A DNA stretch of 64,000 bases from the NCBI RefSeq assembly GCF_036320965.1, contig NC_092231.1, forward strand, positions 28,390,199 to 28,454,198, read 5' to 3'. This DNA is from Panulirus ornatus. Lineage: Eukaryota > Arthropoda > Malacostraca > Decapoda > Palinuridae. Shown here piece by piece: positions 1-10,449 of this stretch (position 1 is the first letter of the stretch; each line of letters starts with the position of its first letter). Both the position numbers and the translations under genes were made by a program. The notes beneath the pieces are model-generated. The model was not told where the DNA came from, did not search any database, and worked only from the letters and a program-made list of their open reading frames with translations.

Positions 1-94
1 GAAACAGTCTCGTCCAGGGATGCAACAAGGGAAAATAAAATCCCCTCAGTGACACCTCTCTCAGTTGGCTCTGAGTGTGCGGACACTGCCTCAC

Positions 95-270
95 TCCAAC
101 ACTGATGTAAAGAGTAATTTTTTTTTCAGTCGTATGAAGATCGTGAAGTCGAAGCTTCGAGATAAACTGCGTATCAAAAGCATAAATGCAATACAAACCA
201 TCAAGTATGGACTAAGAAGAAATGGAAACTGTTGTTATGATTATAAACTGTCCAAGAAAGTGCTGTAAAA
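95..270 (+). pseudogene. possible hAT-family transposase C-terminal remnant
   Basis: A short open stretch reads SRMKIVKSKLRDKLRIKSIN and continues with a basic, Leu/Ile-rich segment ending in KYGLRRNGNCCYDYKL. Dimerisation tails of hAT transposases have this look: a serine-containing core, then a K/R-rich 'LRxRL' helix and a leucine-rich segment. No upstream catalytic region is present, because the window starts here, and a stop follows at about 268. I see only this tail. The hAT assignment is inference from the style of the motif. It could equally be another BED-finger-type element. Confidence 0.28.
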
Positions 271-1028
271 ACACTGGGTCAATGAAAGCATACCAGTGAG
301 CACAACCGTAACAGGCCCCTCACACAGACCACCAGTCACAAGCCCAGGACACCGAGGACGAAGAGGTTGTGGATCGGGTATTAGCAGGTCTGGAATAATA
401 TGGTGAGTGTTTGAAACAGTCGTACGTGTTATTGATAATCTAGCACGTCCAAGAGCAGAAAGAATTCAAAGAGCATTTTCTTCGTTGTCATTTTAGTAAG
501 TTTAGCGCTTTTTTTTATTATCGCTTTTCGGGAGTGAATCTAGCGCCATCTGATATTTTGACTTAGCAACTCTGAACTCATTTCCAGTTCCCACCACTCA
601 CTCCAACACTACGGAGCTCCCAATAATGTGGTCTCTTACTGACCACTACACACACACACACACACACACACAGAGGCATTTAGCGAACAACGAAACATCT
701 TTTAACCTACTGTGTCTTGAAGCGAGTTATCATAATTGTGTTACATCATATTTACGAGGTCACTTTTAATGTCATGTACAGATTGTGTTTCATCATCACT
801 GGATCTCTGTTCAGTTATATTGATCATAACAGCTTTTGTACACATGGTTTATGCATGGATTTTCATGGTCAACCATTGTATTTTATCATGTTCTATGTAA
901 GTTTTTAAGTTTACTGACACCAATAATTGTTCTTCTTTCAGTCATGTCATGAGAACAATGAAGATCGCATGACACGTATGGTTTTGTATTACACTTTGGC
1001 TAATGATGGGGGATGTGAACTACGATAT
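271..1028. other. AT-rich stretch without recognisable gene
   Basis: The only structure is a CA microsatellite at 647-672. The 63-codon open stretch at 717-908 is hydrophobic, AT-driven and matches nothing I know. Confidence 0.6.
647..672. repeat. (CA)n microsatellite
   Basis: About 13 uninterrupted CA dinucleotides. Confidence 0.95.
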
Positions 1029-1378
1029 ATGCTGGTGTAGGTAACACCAGGTTGTGAGGTACCTGCTGGTGTAGGTACCACCAGGTTGTGAGGTACCTGC
1101 TGGTGTAGGTACCACGAGGTTGTGAAGTACCTGCTGGCGTAGGTGCTACCAGGTAGTGAGGTACCTGCTGGCGTAGGTACCACCAGGTAGTGAGGTACCT
1201 GCTGGTGTAGGTACTACCAGGTTGTGAGGTACCTGCTGGTGTAGGTACCACCAGGTAGTGAGGTACCTGCTGGTGTAGGTGCTACCAGGTTGTGAGGTAC
1301 CTGCTGGTGTAGGTACCACCAGGTTGTGAGGTACCTGCTGGTGTAGGTACCACCAGGTTGTGAGGTACCTGCTGGTGT
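1029..1378. repeat. 34-bp minisatellite, about 10 copies
   Basis: Head-to-tail units with core GAGGTACCTGCTGGTGTAGG followed by a variable TACCACCAGGTTGT part. Each unit carries a KpnI-like GGTACC palindrome. Units differ by single substitutions (TTGTG/TAGTG, GGTGT/GGCGT). The 34-bp unit is not a multiple of three, so the minus frames read through it in rotation and create false open frames. Confidence 0.95.
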
Positions 1379-1561
1379 GACGCTCCATCATACGTAACAT
1401 AACCAGGATTGACATCTGTATTACCAGATGGAGAGAGGAAGGTGTGAGGTAATCCCCCACAACTTAACACAGGGTTCGGCAGTCGGGGTCTGGTCTGTGA
1501 ATGAGCCAGGCATGGAAGAGCGTGTGACATAATCTCATTCACCATTCCAGGTCATAACGAG

Positions 1562-2403
1562 TGCGACACGGGGGAATATTATGTCACGACACGGGGGAAT
1601 ATTATGTCACGACACGGGGGAATATTACGTCACGACACGGAGGAATATTATGTCACGACACGGGGGAATATTACGTCACGACACGGGGGAATATTATGTC
1701 ACGACACGGGGGAATATTATGTCACGACACGGGGGAATATTATGTCACGACACGGGGGAATATTATGTCATGACACGGGGGAATATTATTCATGACACGG
1801 GAATATTTCACGACACGGGGAATATTATGTCACGACACGGGGAATATTATGTCACGACACGGTGGAATATTATGTCACGACACGGGGGAATATTATGTCA
1901 CGACACGGGGGAATATTATGTCACGACACGGGGGAATATTATGTCACGACAAGGGGAATATTATGTCACGACACGGGGGAATATTATGTCACGACACGGG
2001 GAATATTATGTCACGACACGGGGGAATATTGTGTCACCACAAAGGAATATTATGTCACCACACGGGGGAATATTATGTCCACACGGGAATACTGTCACCA
2101 CACGAGGGAATATTACGTCACCACACGGGGGAATATTATGTGACCACACGAGGGAATCTTGTCACCACACGGGGTAATATTATGTCACCACACGAGAGAA
2201 TACTGTCACCACACGAGGGAATATTACGTCACCACACGAGGGAATATTACGTCACCACACGGGGGAATATTACGTCACCACACGGGGAATATTATGTGAC
2301 CACACGAGGGAATCTTGTCACCACATGGGGAATATTATGTCACCACACGGGGTAATATTATGTCCACACGGGAAATACTATGTCACGAGACACGGGGGAA
2401 TAT
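1562..2403. repeat. 23-bp minisatellite, about 36 copies
   Basis: Units have core CACGGGGGAATATTATGTCA. Up to about 2,030 most units carry CACGACACG. After that they switch to CACCACACG, with more length variation and GTGACC or GAGGGAATC variants. The array is thus made of two subfamilies with a sharp boundary. The AATATT centre is palindromic in each unit. Confidence 0.95.
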
Positions 2404-2489
2404 CATCACCAAATATTGTACCTGAATCTGTGTAATGTACCAGAGAAGTGAACTATGAAGACTTGGGACAATGTTTACACGAGTCGCTT

Positions 2490-2621
2490 CCAATTGGCGC
2501 AAACCCTCAATCTTAGGACAGGTCCTCTGTCTCTATCAGCAGCTCCTATTGGCTGTCTTAACTTGCACTTTTTCAATCAGTGTATGCGATTCGTCGAGAC
2601 ACCAGATATCTGAGCCAATCA
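2490..2621. promoter_or_regulatory. cluster of three CCAAT/ATTGG motifs, weak promoter candidate
   Basis: CCAATTGG at 2,490, TATTGG at 2,547 and AGCCAATCA at 2,613 lie within 130 bp of otherwise unique sequence. CCAAT boxes are bound by NF-Y in animals. No TATA box, initiator or downstream open frame supports a gene, so this is only a motif cluster. Confidence 0.12.
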
Positions 2622-2708
2622 GCAGCAGCAAGCGAGGTAGGTGGGTGGGGCGGAGAGCAGCCATTAGTGACGGGTGTTGGTGATGGTGGGGCCTGGTAAT
2701 GTCGGCTC

Positions 2709-2734
2709 CACACACACACACACACACACACACA
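2709..2734. repeat. (CA)n microsatellite
   Basis: 13 CA dinucleotides. Confidence 0.95.
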
Positions 2735-2860
2735 TCATAATATAATCCACATACTACACCAGCTGACGCGTCTCCTCATGTTGATCATGAGGTCAGGCGG
2801 AATGGTGCAAGATGGTGGGGGAGGTGCATGACTGCGGTGGTAGAGATGATGATGGGGGGA

Positions 2861-3300
2861 TGGTAGTGGTGATGGGAGACGATGTTAGTGGTAGTGGGAC
2901 GGTGGTAGTGGTGATGGGAGACGATGTTAGTGGTAGTGGGACGGTGGTAGTGGTGATGGGAGACTATGTTAGTGGTAGGGGGACGGTGGTAGTGGTGATG
3001 GGAGACTATGTTAGTGGTAGGGGGACGGTGGTAATGGTGATGGGAGACGATGTTAGTGGTAGTGGGACGGTGGTAGTGGTGATGGGAGACGATGTTAGTG
3101 GTAGGGGGTACGGTGGTAGTGGTGATGGTGGTAGCGGGGGAGCATAGTGATAATGGTGGTGTGGTGATAGTGGCACAGGTTCTCTTAACTGTGTCAGAGG
3201 TGGTGTTCCGTAGTGGCAGTGTCAGTAGTGGTGGTGACAGTGTCAGTGGTGGAGATGGTGGCACTGTCAGTGGTGGTGGGTGGCAGTGTCAGTGATGGTG
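2861..3300. repeat. 42-bp GGT/GTG-rich minisatellite, about 6 copies plus degenerate tail
   Basis: Regular 42-bp units with core GTGATGGGAGACGATGTTAG run to about 3,110. After that the sequence becomes an irregular GTGGTGGTGACAGTGTCAG tail. The unit is 14 codons long, so it opens long low-complexity frames on both strands (Val/Gly-rich on plus, His/Thr/Pro-rich on minus). These are not genes. Confidence 0.92.
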
Positions 3301-3504
3301 GTGGCAGTAGCTGGCATCAAGCGTAGCGTGGGTCTGGCTAGTTACATGAGCTGCCAGTTTGAAGCCGTGTTATGGGCTGGGGATAATGAGATTTCTTCTG
3401 ATCTCCAGGAAAACAAAATAATTAGCTGTGGTACAAGATGCCAAGGACATCACAAGGACATGGGAGGGTAAACTGCCAGCCACGGGAGAACACTGCAGCC
3501 CCAC

Positions 3505-4832
3505 TATGACAAGACTTAACGATACACTTCTCTCTGATGACCAATATGGCTTCTGCAAGGTGAGATATACTGGAGATATTCTTTCCTATCTTGCTAATGT
3601 CTGGTCATCATCCAATAGACTCTGGGGAATCCTGTGTCGTTGCCCTTGACACATCCAAAACTTCTGACTGAGTGTGGCATCGGGGTCTCATCTCTAAGCT
3701 CTCCTCTTTTGGCTTTCCTCCCTCACTTTGCTCCTTCATATCTAACTTCCTCTCTGGCCGATCTCTCTCTGTGGTGGTTCATGGATCAGCCTTTCCTCTT
3801 TTCCCATCAGGAGCGGTGTCCCTTAAGGTTCTGCCCTGTCCCCTACACATTTCATCCTTTTTATCAATGATTTTCTCTTTTCCACAAACAACCAAATGCT
3901 CTCAACACGACTCAACAATGCATTCATCCACATCCTTCAATTCCGCTCCCTCTTCCCTCACTCGATCTGCATCTCGTTCGTCATGACACAGTTTCCACAA
4001 TAAACTCAAACTTGGTACGGTATCTCAGCGGGGTTGACGAAATCTGGTTAATTTCAATGCCTTTAAGACCCAGTTTCTACCCATCTCTTTCGAAAAACCT
4101 CAGAAGTTTCCTCTCTCCTTTGACGGTTCTGTAATTCCACCTCTTGACTTAATGAGCATATTTGTTATTACTGTAACATCAGTTTTCTTGGAAACCCAAC
4201 ATTGCGGGGAATTCTCAGTCTACGTCTAAGAAACTGGGAATCCTGTTTAGATGTCGAAATTTCATTTCTTCTGAACAGTTGCTTTGTATATACAAAAGAT
4301 TGACCCGTCATTGTATGAAGCACTGGCCTCACCCAACCTTACTTGACAGGTTGAGTCGAAAGTGATCCGACTTATAAACTGTCCCAGGCTAACTGCAAAA
4401 CCTGACCCGCTTGTCCTACGCCATAATGTTGGTTCATTTCCCCATGTATAGGTTGTACTCTAGTTTTTTGCTCCCGAGAGCTGGCTGCCTGTGGGGCCCC
4501 CACCACCAGCTGGACCACGCAATACTCGGCAAGCTGCTGCGTCACATGATTACTGTGTGGCCGTTGGCAACTCAAGTGGGGGGCTGTTCTGATATCCGTC
4601 TGTTTCCCTGGACGTGGAAGCTTTGGAACTCTCTACCTTCTTATGTCTCTCCCGATAACTATGACCTGGCACATTTATAAAGACAGTTTTTCACTTCCTC
4701 CATCATTTCCTAAATACTTTCCCTTGTCTGTCCTTTTTCCCTTTCACAATTCTCTCTATATTTCAAGTAAGGCCCGGCCTTGATGTGGACTTTTGTCCGT
4801 GACTGGCGCCTTCAACATCAAAAAAAAAAAAA
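3505..4832 (+). mobile_element. decayed 3' part of a Jockey-like LINE (reverse transcriptase and C-terminus)
   Basis: Translating across frames gives the order expected of a Jockey-type reverse transcriptase. LLSDDQYGFCKVRYTGDILS is at 3,525-3,590. GLISKLSSFGFPPSLCSFIS then LSGRSLSVVVHGSA is at 3,680-3,790, and a damaged SGxxxGSxLSPTxFILFIND segment is near 3,820-3,870. Downstream are STMHSSTSFNSAPSSLTRSA (3,920-3,980) and the C-terminal motifs LGILFRCRNFISSEQL and WKLWNSLPS (about 4,620). At least eight frame changes and stops break it, and the catalytic YADD is not preserved. It ends in GCCTTCAACATC followed by a 13-base A run at 4,819-4,832, as expected of a target-primed insertion with an A tail. 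The same family lies inverted at 10.4-12.9 kb. 'Jockey-like' is by motif style and the exact clade is uncertain. Confidence 0.75.
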
Positions 4833-4861
4833 TAACAACTTAACAACAGCTGCCTCCTCCA

Positions 4862-5470
4862 GAGAGACTGTAGGATGGATCTTGCCGACTTTCAAGGCAA
4901 GGGAAGGAAAACCAAAGATGATGATGATACTCTTCAAGGTGGCAACTCTCTCGTAATATTACTGTATCTTAACACCACCTTACAAGGACGATGATACAGC
5001 AGCAGAGTTAGAGAGAGTTCAGAGATCTCTCATGGTTTATGTGGTAAAGAAACTACATTACTGGGGACAGCTGAAATCTCTCAAACTATACTGCCTCGAG
5101 TACACACAGGAGATGTATGTTATCTTCTCCACCTGGGACATTCTGTAAGTCATAATCGTTGATCAACATGCGAAAACTACTTCATGCTGACACGACCAGA
5201 ACAGAAGACCCTGCACAAACTTCCTGTGAAATCAACAGGAGTGATACGAGCACAAAACATATAGAAAACGTGAAACATCTGTGGCCCGATACTCTTCAAT
5301 ACCTTTCCTGCAACCATCAGCAACACAGGTGATGCATAATGCAGAAGTTTAAGAGTGCACTGGACAAGTACCTGTACAGTATACCAGACCATCCAGGCTG
5401 TGGGCGCTACGCGGGCATACAGTCTGCAGCCTCCAACAGCTTGGTCGACCAACGACCCAAACCTAGAAGC
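4862..5470 (+). mobile_element. CR1-like LINE 3' remnant
   Basis: Frames combined read TVGWILPTFKAREGKPKMMM (about 4,867-4,930), then AELERVQRSLMVYVVKKLHY and LKSLKLYCLEYTQEMYVIF (5,005-5,130). KFKSALDKYLYSIPDHPGCG follows at 5,345-5,410. The set 'VQR...F, YWERLKxLxLYSLExRRExY, FKxxLDKYL' is the conserved tail after the reverse transcriptase in CR1-type LINEs of arthropods. Several stops and frameshifts are present. It directly follows the A tail of the Jockey-like element. The minus-strand CR1 scraps at 21.2 and 24.3-24.9 kb, and a small one at 47.3 kb, belong to the same group. Confidence 0.65.
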
Positions 5471-5969
5471 CGGAGCCCAGCAACATCCAAAGTCAATTTA
5501 CGAATGTAACGTTCGTGCTCCGCCATCACCGTTGACCCCAATCAACATTACAAACAAAACAAAACTAATTACTGAATCGAAATCAGGATAGCTGGGATAA
5601 TGGCGCATTCCTCCTTGGTAAAATACTGGCCGGAGAGTTTCTGTTTCCCAGGGTAAATATTCCAGTTCCATAATCAAAAGTCACGACACAAATGAAACTC
5701 ACTTTATACACTCGACAAAGCCATGTTCCACATGGTTCCCAGTCAATGTCACGTCGTTTAGAAGTATGTTGGCAGAGTTACCTCCAGACTACCGTGTAGC
5801 TGACCCCAGCTGTAGCGCCATCATGCACAAGTGTAGTAAGGTCATGAGGTGGCGTCCCACCATTTTGTGAATGTTAAGACGTCATGCAACAGGTGGTGGA
5901 GGGGCCATGGCCTCAGACGTGAGGGTGAATATTTCATGGGAGGAAAGGACATGTTGGTGTGGCCACCCG
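5471..5969. other. unique sequence, no gene recognised
   Basis: No motif, array or coherent reading frame seen between the CR1 tail and the CTGGCC-rich array. Confidence 0.5.
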
Positions 5970-6281
5970 CCCCACCTGCTGCCTGGCCCTGGCCTTCAGC
6001 CACCTACCCCAGCAGCTGCCTGGCCCTGGCCTTCAGCCACCCACCCCAGCAGCTGCCTGGCCCTGGCCCTGGCCTTCAGCCACCCACCCTAGCAGTTACC
6101 TGGCCCTGGCCTTAGTCCTGGCCTTCAGCCACCCACCCCAGAAGTTACCTGGCCCTGGCCTTAGTCCTGGCCTTCAGCCACCCACCCCAGTGGCTGCCTG
6201 GCCCTGGCCCTGATCTTTACCCTGGCCTTCAGCCACTCATCCCACCTGCTACCTGACCCTGGTCTGGGCCCTGACCTTCAG
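5970..6281. repeat. ~37-bp CCTGGCCCTGG-rich minisatellite, about 8 irregular copies
   Basis: Units of GGCCCTGGCCTTCAGCCACC with variable spacer (CCCCAGCAGCTG, CCCTAGCAGTTA and so on). The length varies because the GGCCCT hexamer is itself duplicated in some units. The array runs straight into poly-C. Confidence 0.85.

Positions 6282-6322
<41 letters not shown>
6282..6322. repeat. (C)41 homopolymer
   Basis: Forty-one uninterrupted C residues. On the opposite strand this is a G run able to form stacked G-quadruplexes. Confidence 0.97.
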
Positions 6323-6323
<1 letters not shown>

Positions 6324-6375
6324 CAGCAGACGGCACCGTAAGCTCGCACACATGACTAATCCGCCGGTCTTCCAC

Positions 6376-6377
<2 letters not shown>

Positions 6378-6408
<31 letters not shown>
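6378..6408. repeat. (GA)n microsatellite
   Basis: About 15 GA dinucleotides. Confidence 0.95.
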
Positions 6409-6412
<4 letters not shown>

Positions 6413-6502
6413 TGAGCGGTAAGACGTTAGGATCCAGACCTTCATAAATCCCTAAAGAATTGTTAGAATGACTTGGATGCCTATTTCAGGGTTCACTAGA
6501 GA

Positions 6503-6651
6503 TTTCTTTTCTTTCAAACTATTCGCCATTTCCCGCGTTAGCGAGGTAGCGTTAAGAACAGAGGACTGGGCCTTGGAGGGAATATCCTCACCTGGCCCCC
6601 TTCTCTGTTCCTTGTTTTGGAAAATAAAAAAAAAAAAAAAATAAAAAAAAA
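6503..6651 (-). mobile_element. partial copy of the short LINE-A derivative (3' half)
   Basis: On the plus strand it begins CTTTCAAACTATTCGCC and passes through CCCGCGTTAGCGAGGTAGCG. It ends at TTGGAAAATAAAAAAAA, so the element lies on the minus strand and lacks its head. It sits inside what should be the first unit of the 29-bp array: GGGTTCACTAGAGA lies just left of it and GATAACCATTAAGGGTTCAC just right. This implies insertion into the array, or array growth beside the insertion. Confidence 0.8.
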
Positions 6652-8306
6652 GATATGATAACCATTAAGGGTTCACTAGGGGCAGGATAACCATTAGGGG
6701 TTCACTAGAGACAGGATAACCATTAGGGGTTCACTAGGGGGAGGATAACCATTAAGGGTTCACTAGGGGCAGGATAACCATTAGGGGTTCACTAGAGACA
6801 GGATAACCATTAGGGGTTCACTAGGGGCAGGATAACCATTAGGGGTTCACTAGGGGCAGGATAACCATTAGGGGTTCACTAGGGGCAGGATAACCATTAG
6901 GGGTTCACTAGAGACAGGATAACCATTAAGGGTTCACTAGAGACAGGATAACCATTAGGGGTTCACTAGAGACAGGATAACCATTAAGGGTTCACTAGAG
7001 ACAGGATAACCATTAAGGGTTCACTAGAGACAGGATAACCATTAGGGGTTCACTAGAGACAGGATAACCATTAAGGGTTCACTAGAGACAGGATAACCAT
7101 TAAGGGTTCACTAGAGACAGGATAACCATTAAGGGTTCACTAGGGGCAGGATACCCATTAGGGGTTTACTAGGGGCAGGATAACCATTAGGGGTTCACTA
7201 GAGACAGGATAACCATTAAGGGTTCACTAGGGGCAGGATAACCATTAGGGGTTCACTAGAGACAGGATAACCATTAAGGGTTCACTAGAGACAGGATAAC
7301 CATTAAAGGTTCACTAGGGGCAGGATACCCATTAGGGGTTCACTAGGGGCAGGATAACCATTAGGGGTTCACTAGAGACAGGATAACCATTAAAGGTTCA
7401 CTACGGGCAGGATACCCATTAGGGGTTCACTAGGGGCAGGATAACCATTAGGGGTTCACTAGAGACAGGATAACCATTAAGGGTTCACTAGGGGCAGGAT
7501 ACCCATTAGGGGTTCACTAGGGGCAGGATAACCATTAGGGGTTCACTAGAGACAGGATAACCATTAGGGGTTCACTAGGGGCAGGATACCCATTAGGGGT
7601 TCACTAGGGGCAGGATAACCATTAAGAGTTCACTAGGGGCAGGATAACCATTAAGGGTTCACTACGGGCAGGATACCCATTGGGGTTCACTAGGGGCAGG
7701 ATAACCATTAGGGGTTCACTAGGGGCAGGATAACCATTAGGGGTTCACTAGAGACAGGAAAACCATTAGGGGTTCACTAGGGGCAGGATAACCATTAGGG
7801 GTTCACTAGAGACAGGATAACCATTAAGGGTTCACTAGGGACAGGATAACCATTAGGGGTTCACTAGGGGCAGGATAACCATTAAGGGTTCACTAGGGCA
7901 GGATAACCATTAGGGGTTCACTAGAGACAGGATAACCATTAAGGGTTCACTAGGGGCAGGATAACCATTAGGGGTTCACTAGGGGCAGGATACCCATTAG
8001 GGGTTCACTAGGGGCAGGATAACCATTAGGGGTTCACTAGGGGCAGGATAACCATTAGGGGTTCACTAGAGACAGGATAACCATTAGGGGTTCACTAGGG
8101 GCAGGATAACCATTAGGGGTTCACTAGGGGCAGGATAACCATTAGGGGTTCACTAGAGACAGGATAACCATTAGGGGTTCACTAGAGACAGGATAACCAT
8201 TAGGGGTTCACTAGAGACAGGATAACCATTAGGGGTTCACTAGGGGGAGGATAACCATTAAGGGTTCACTAGAGACAGGATAACCATTAGGGGTTCACTA
8301 GGGGTA
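6652..8306. repeat. 29-bp minisatellite, about 57 copies
   Basis: Units have core AGGATAACCATTAGGGGTTC followed by ACTAGAGAC or ACTAGGGGC. The units mix three binary variants (AGGGG/AAGGG, GAGAC/GGGGC, AACC/ACCC) in blocks, which suggests local duplications of several units at a time. Confidence 0.97.
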
Positions 8307-8317
8307 GTACACTATAA

Positions 8318-8800
8318 TTGGGTGGTGGGCCAGTAGGTAGGGCGGGGCGAGCCACTGGGTGGGTGGTGGGCCAGCAGGTAGGGTAGGGTGATCCTAAGAG
8401 TTGGTGGTGGGCCAGCAGGTAGGGTGGGATGAGCTAGGGGTGGGTGGTGGGCCAGGAGGTAAGGCGGGATGAGCCAAGGGTGGGCTAGCAAGTAGAGCAG
8501 CGTGAACCATGGGGTGGGTGGTGGGCCATCAGGTAGGACGGGGTGAGCCAGGGGGTGGGTGGTGGGCCAGCAGCCAGGGCAGGGTAACCGAGGGGGTGGG
8601 TGATGGGCTCACAGGTGGGGCGGGGTGTGATACGGGTGAGTGGTGGGCCAGCAGGGTAAGGTAGCGTGAACCATGAGGGTGGGTGGTGAGCCATCAGGTA
8701 GGACGGAGTGAGCCAGGGGGTGGGTGGTGAGCCATCAGGTAGGACGGAGTGAGCCTGGGGGAGGGTGGTGGGCCAGGAGGTAAGGCGGGGTAGGTAAGGG
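8318..8800. repeat. ~40-bp G-rich minisatellite, about 11 degenerate copies
   Basis: Units contain GGGTGGTGGGCCAGCAGGTA then GGGCGGGGTGAGCCA with frequent substitutions and length changes. It abuts the 29-bp array directly. Confidence 0.88.
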
Positions 8801-9791
8801 GCCGTGTAAGGGGCAGGTTAGGGGAAGAGGGTTCCTACTTAACCAACTTTCATGATGATTATTAATGAGTTGCGACGGAAGGGGATGGGGGAAGGGCTGT
8901 GGGAGGGGGAAGCGGTAGGTGGTGAGGTAAGGGTGGGGGGAAGGTATGTTGAGGGGGAGCTGGTCAGGCGCCCCTCACCTCTGGCTGTGGGTCTCATGCC
9001 TTACTCAAGCTTTTCCTTCGTATGACCCCTGGGTCGGCCAGGGTCTCGGGGGTTGGGTCAGGAGGTACAGTACTCCCCGTGCGCCTCAGGAGGGAGGGAG
9101 ACTAGACCTGACACCCTCCCAATTACTGTCACACTTGTGTCTGGCAGACGAGGACGGGTCTCGGAGGAGCATCACTAGGGAAGGTGTGTGTGTGGCTGGG
9201 AACACTGGATGAGGGCAGGGAGCTCGGGAGAGCACTTCAGCGAAGACATTAGCTGGAAGGCTGAGGTGAAGAATCGTCCTGGAAGACGACAACACAGGAG
9301 GCGCCGGTACCGGGAACTGTGCTGGACGGAGTCTTGTGAATTTTTATGGATACGTTACCCAGGTTTATGTAGGGGAAGAGTGGTGATACTAGGAACGCAG
9401 GGGATGGCCAACTTGTGGTGTACAGATAATATTACGAGGACCTGATACAGAATGGTGTTAGAAGGATCTGTGGCGCCGGCAGGCCACTGGGAGATGCATG
9501 GATGAATATCTCTTAGGATGGTACGGCTTCGCAGAAGATACGGCAAAAGATACATTACTTAAGCAGATATACAGTAATGCAGGATATACAGTAGATACAC
9601 AGTAATACATTATATATACATAAAGCAACATAACATATATATACAGTAATACAGCGGTAATTACAAGGAGGAAGAGTAGACACTGGAAGAGACAGATGTA
9701 AACAGAGAAATGATTCAGCCAAGGGTGATCTCGGATGATGACGCCAGGGTCAGGGGAAATGACCCATACCAGTTGTGTTGATGGCTTGACC

Positions 9792-9792
<1 letters not shown>
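8801..9792. other. unique sequence, no gene recognised
   Basis: G-rich from 8,801 to 8,945, then mixed sequence. Short open frames of 65-88 codons on both strands show no family resemblance. AT-rich, with several ATATACAGTAATAC-like words near 9,560-9,655. Confidence 0.5.

Positions 9793-9852
<60 letters not shown>
9793..9852. repeat. (TG)n microsatellite
   Basis: About 30 TG dinucleotides. Confidence 0.95.
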
Positions 9853-9853
<1 letters not shown>

Positions 9854-10449
9854 TCTTGATGAACCAGCTCATTTTGTTAACTAAAGTGTAAGAATCTCTT
9901 ACATCAGCGTAGCCGTCCATGTTCAGTTGAACACACTGGCCATGGCTTGAGGACGTGTATGACTTGCACTGGGAGGCTGTAGGTATGTACGTGATCCAGA
10001 CAGCGATGGTGTTCACCCTCCAGGTAGTGAGGCCCAAGTGAGGATAACATTCCCAAGACTCGCGACGCTTGCCTCCTGCAGTGGGGACAACACCAGCAGC
10101 AGCCGATCGTTGTGTATCCTCCTGTCCCTCAGGTCCTCCACCCCCCAGGCGAGGAGGTGGGATACAACACCACAATGGAGAGGGACATCTGCTCTCACGA
10201 TTGTCACCAATGTTCTTTATTTCATCTTTGGTTCAAAGATACGTCCGAAAAACTGGTGTAAAGTTGTATTGTGCTCTCGACAGACGAAGTCATCCCAGTG
10301 TGTTTATCCTCCTTTTTCGCAAGAGTGGAGTTGGTCAGTGTTGTGTTGTATGTTTGTTTGGCTTTCTCTTTACTGCCACAAAGTTCGTTGTCGCCAGCGG
10401 TCCCCTGGAAGACTTGGATGCTGGTAGTGTCTTCATATCATTGATTTTT
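9853..10449. other. unique sequence, possible but unsupported reading frames
   Basis: A minus frame of about 100 codons (10,175 down to 9,855) and plus frames of 129 codons at 10,038-10,458 are open. They match no family I recognise and have no start or splice context I can defend. Confidence 0.4.

Noticed and set aside
6652..8306. Homing-endonuclease-like target (AGGATAACC resembling TAGGGATAACAGG)
   Set aside because: Only a partial word match, repeated because it is part of a minisatellite unit. No endonuclease gene nearby.
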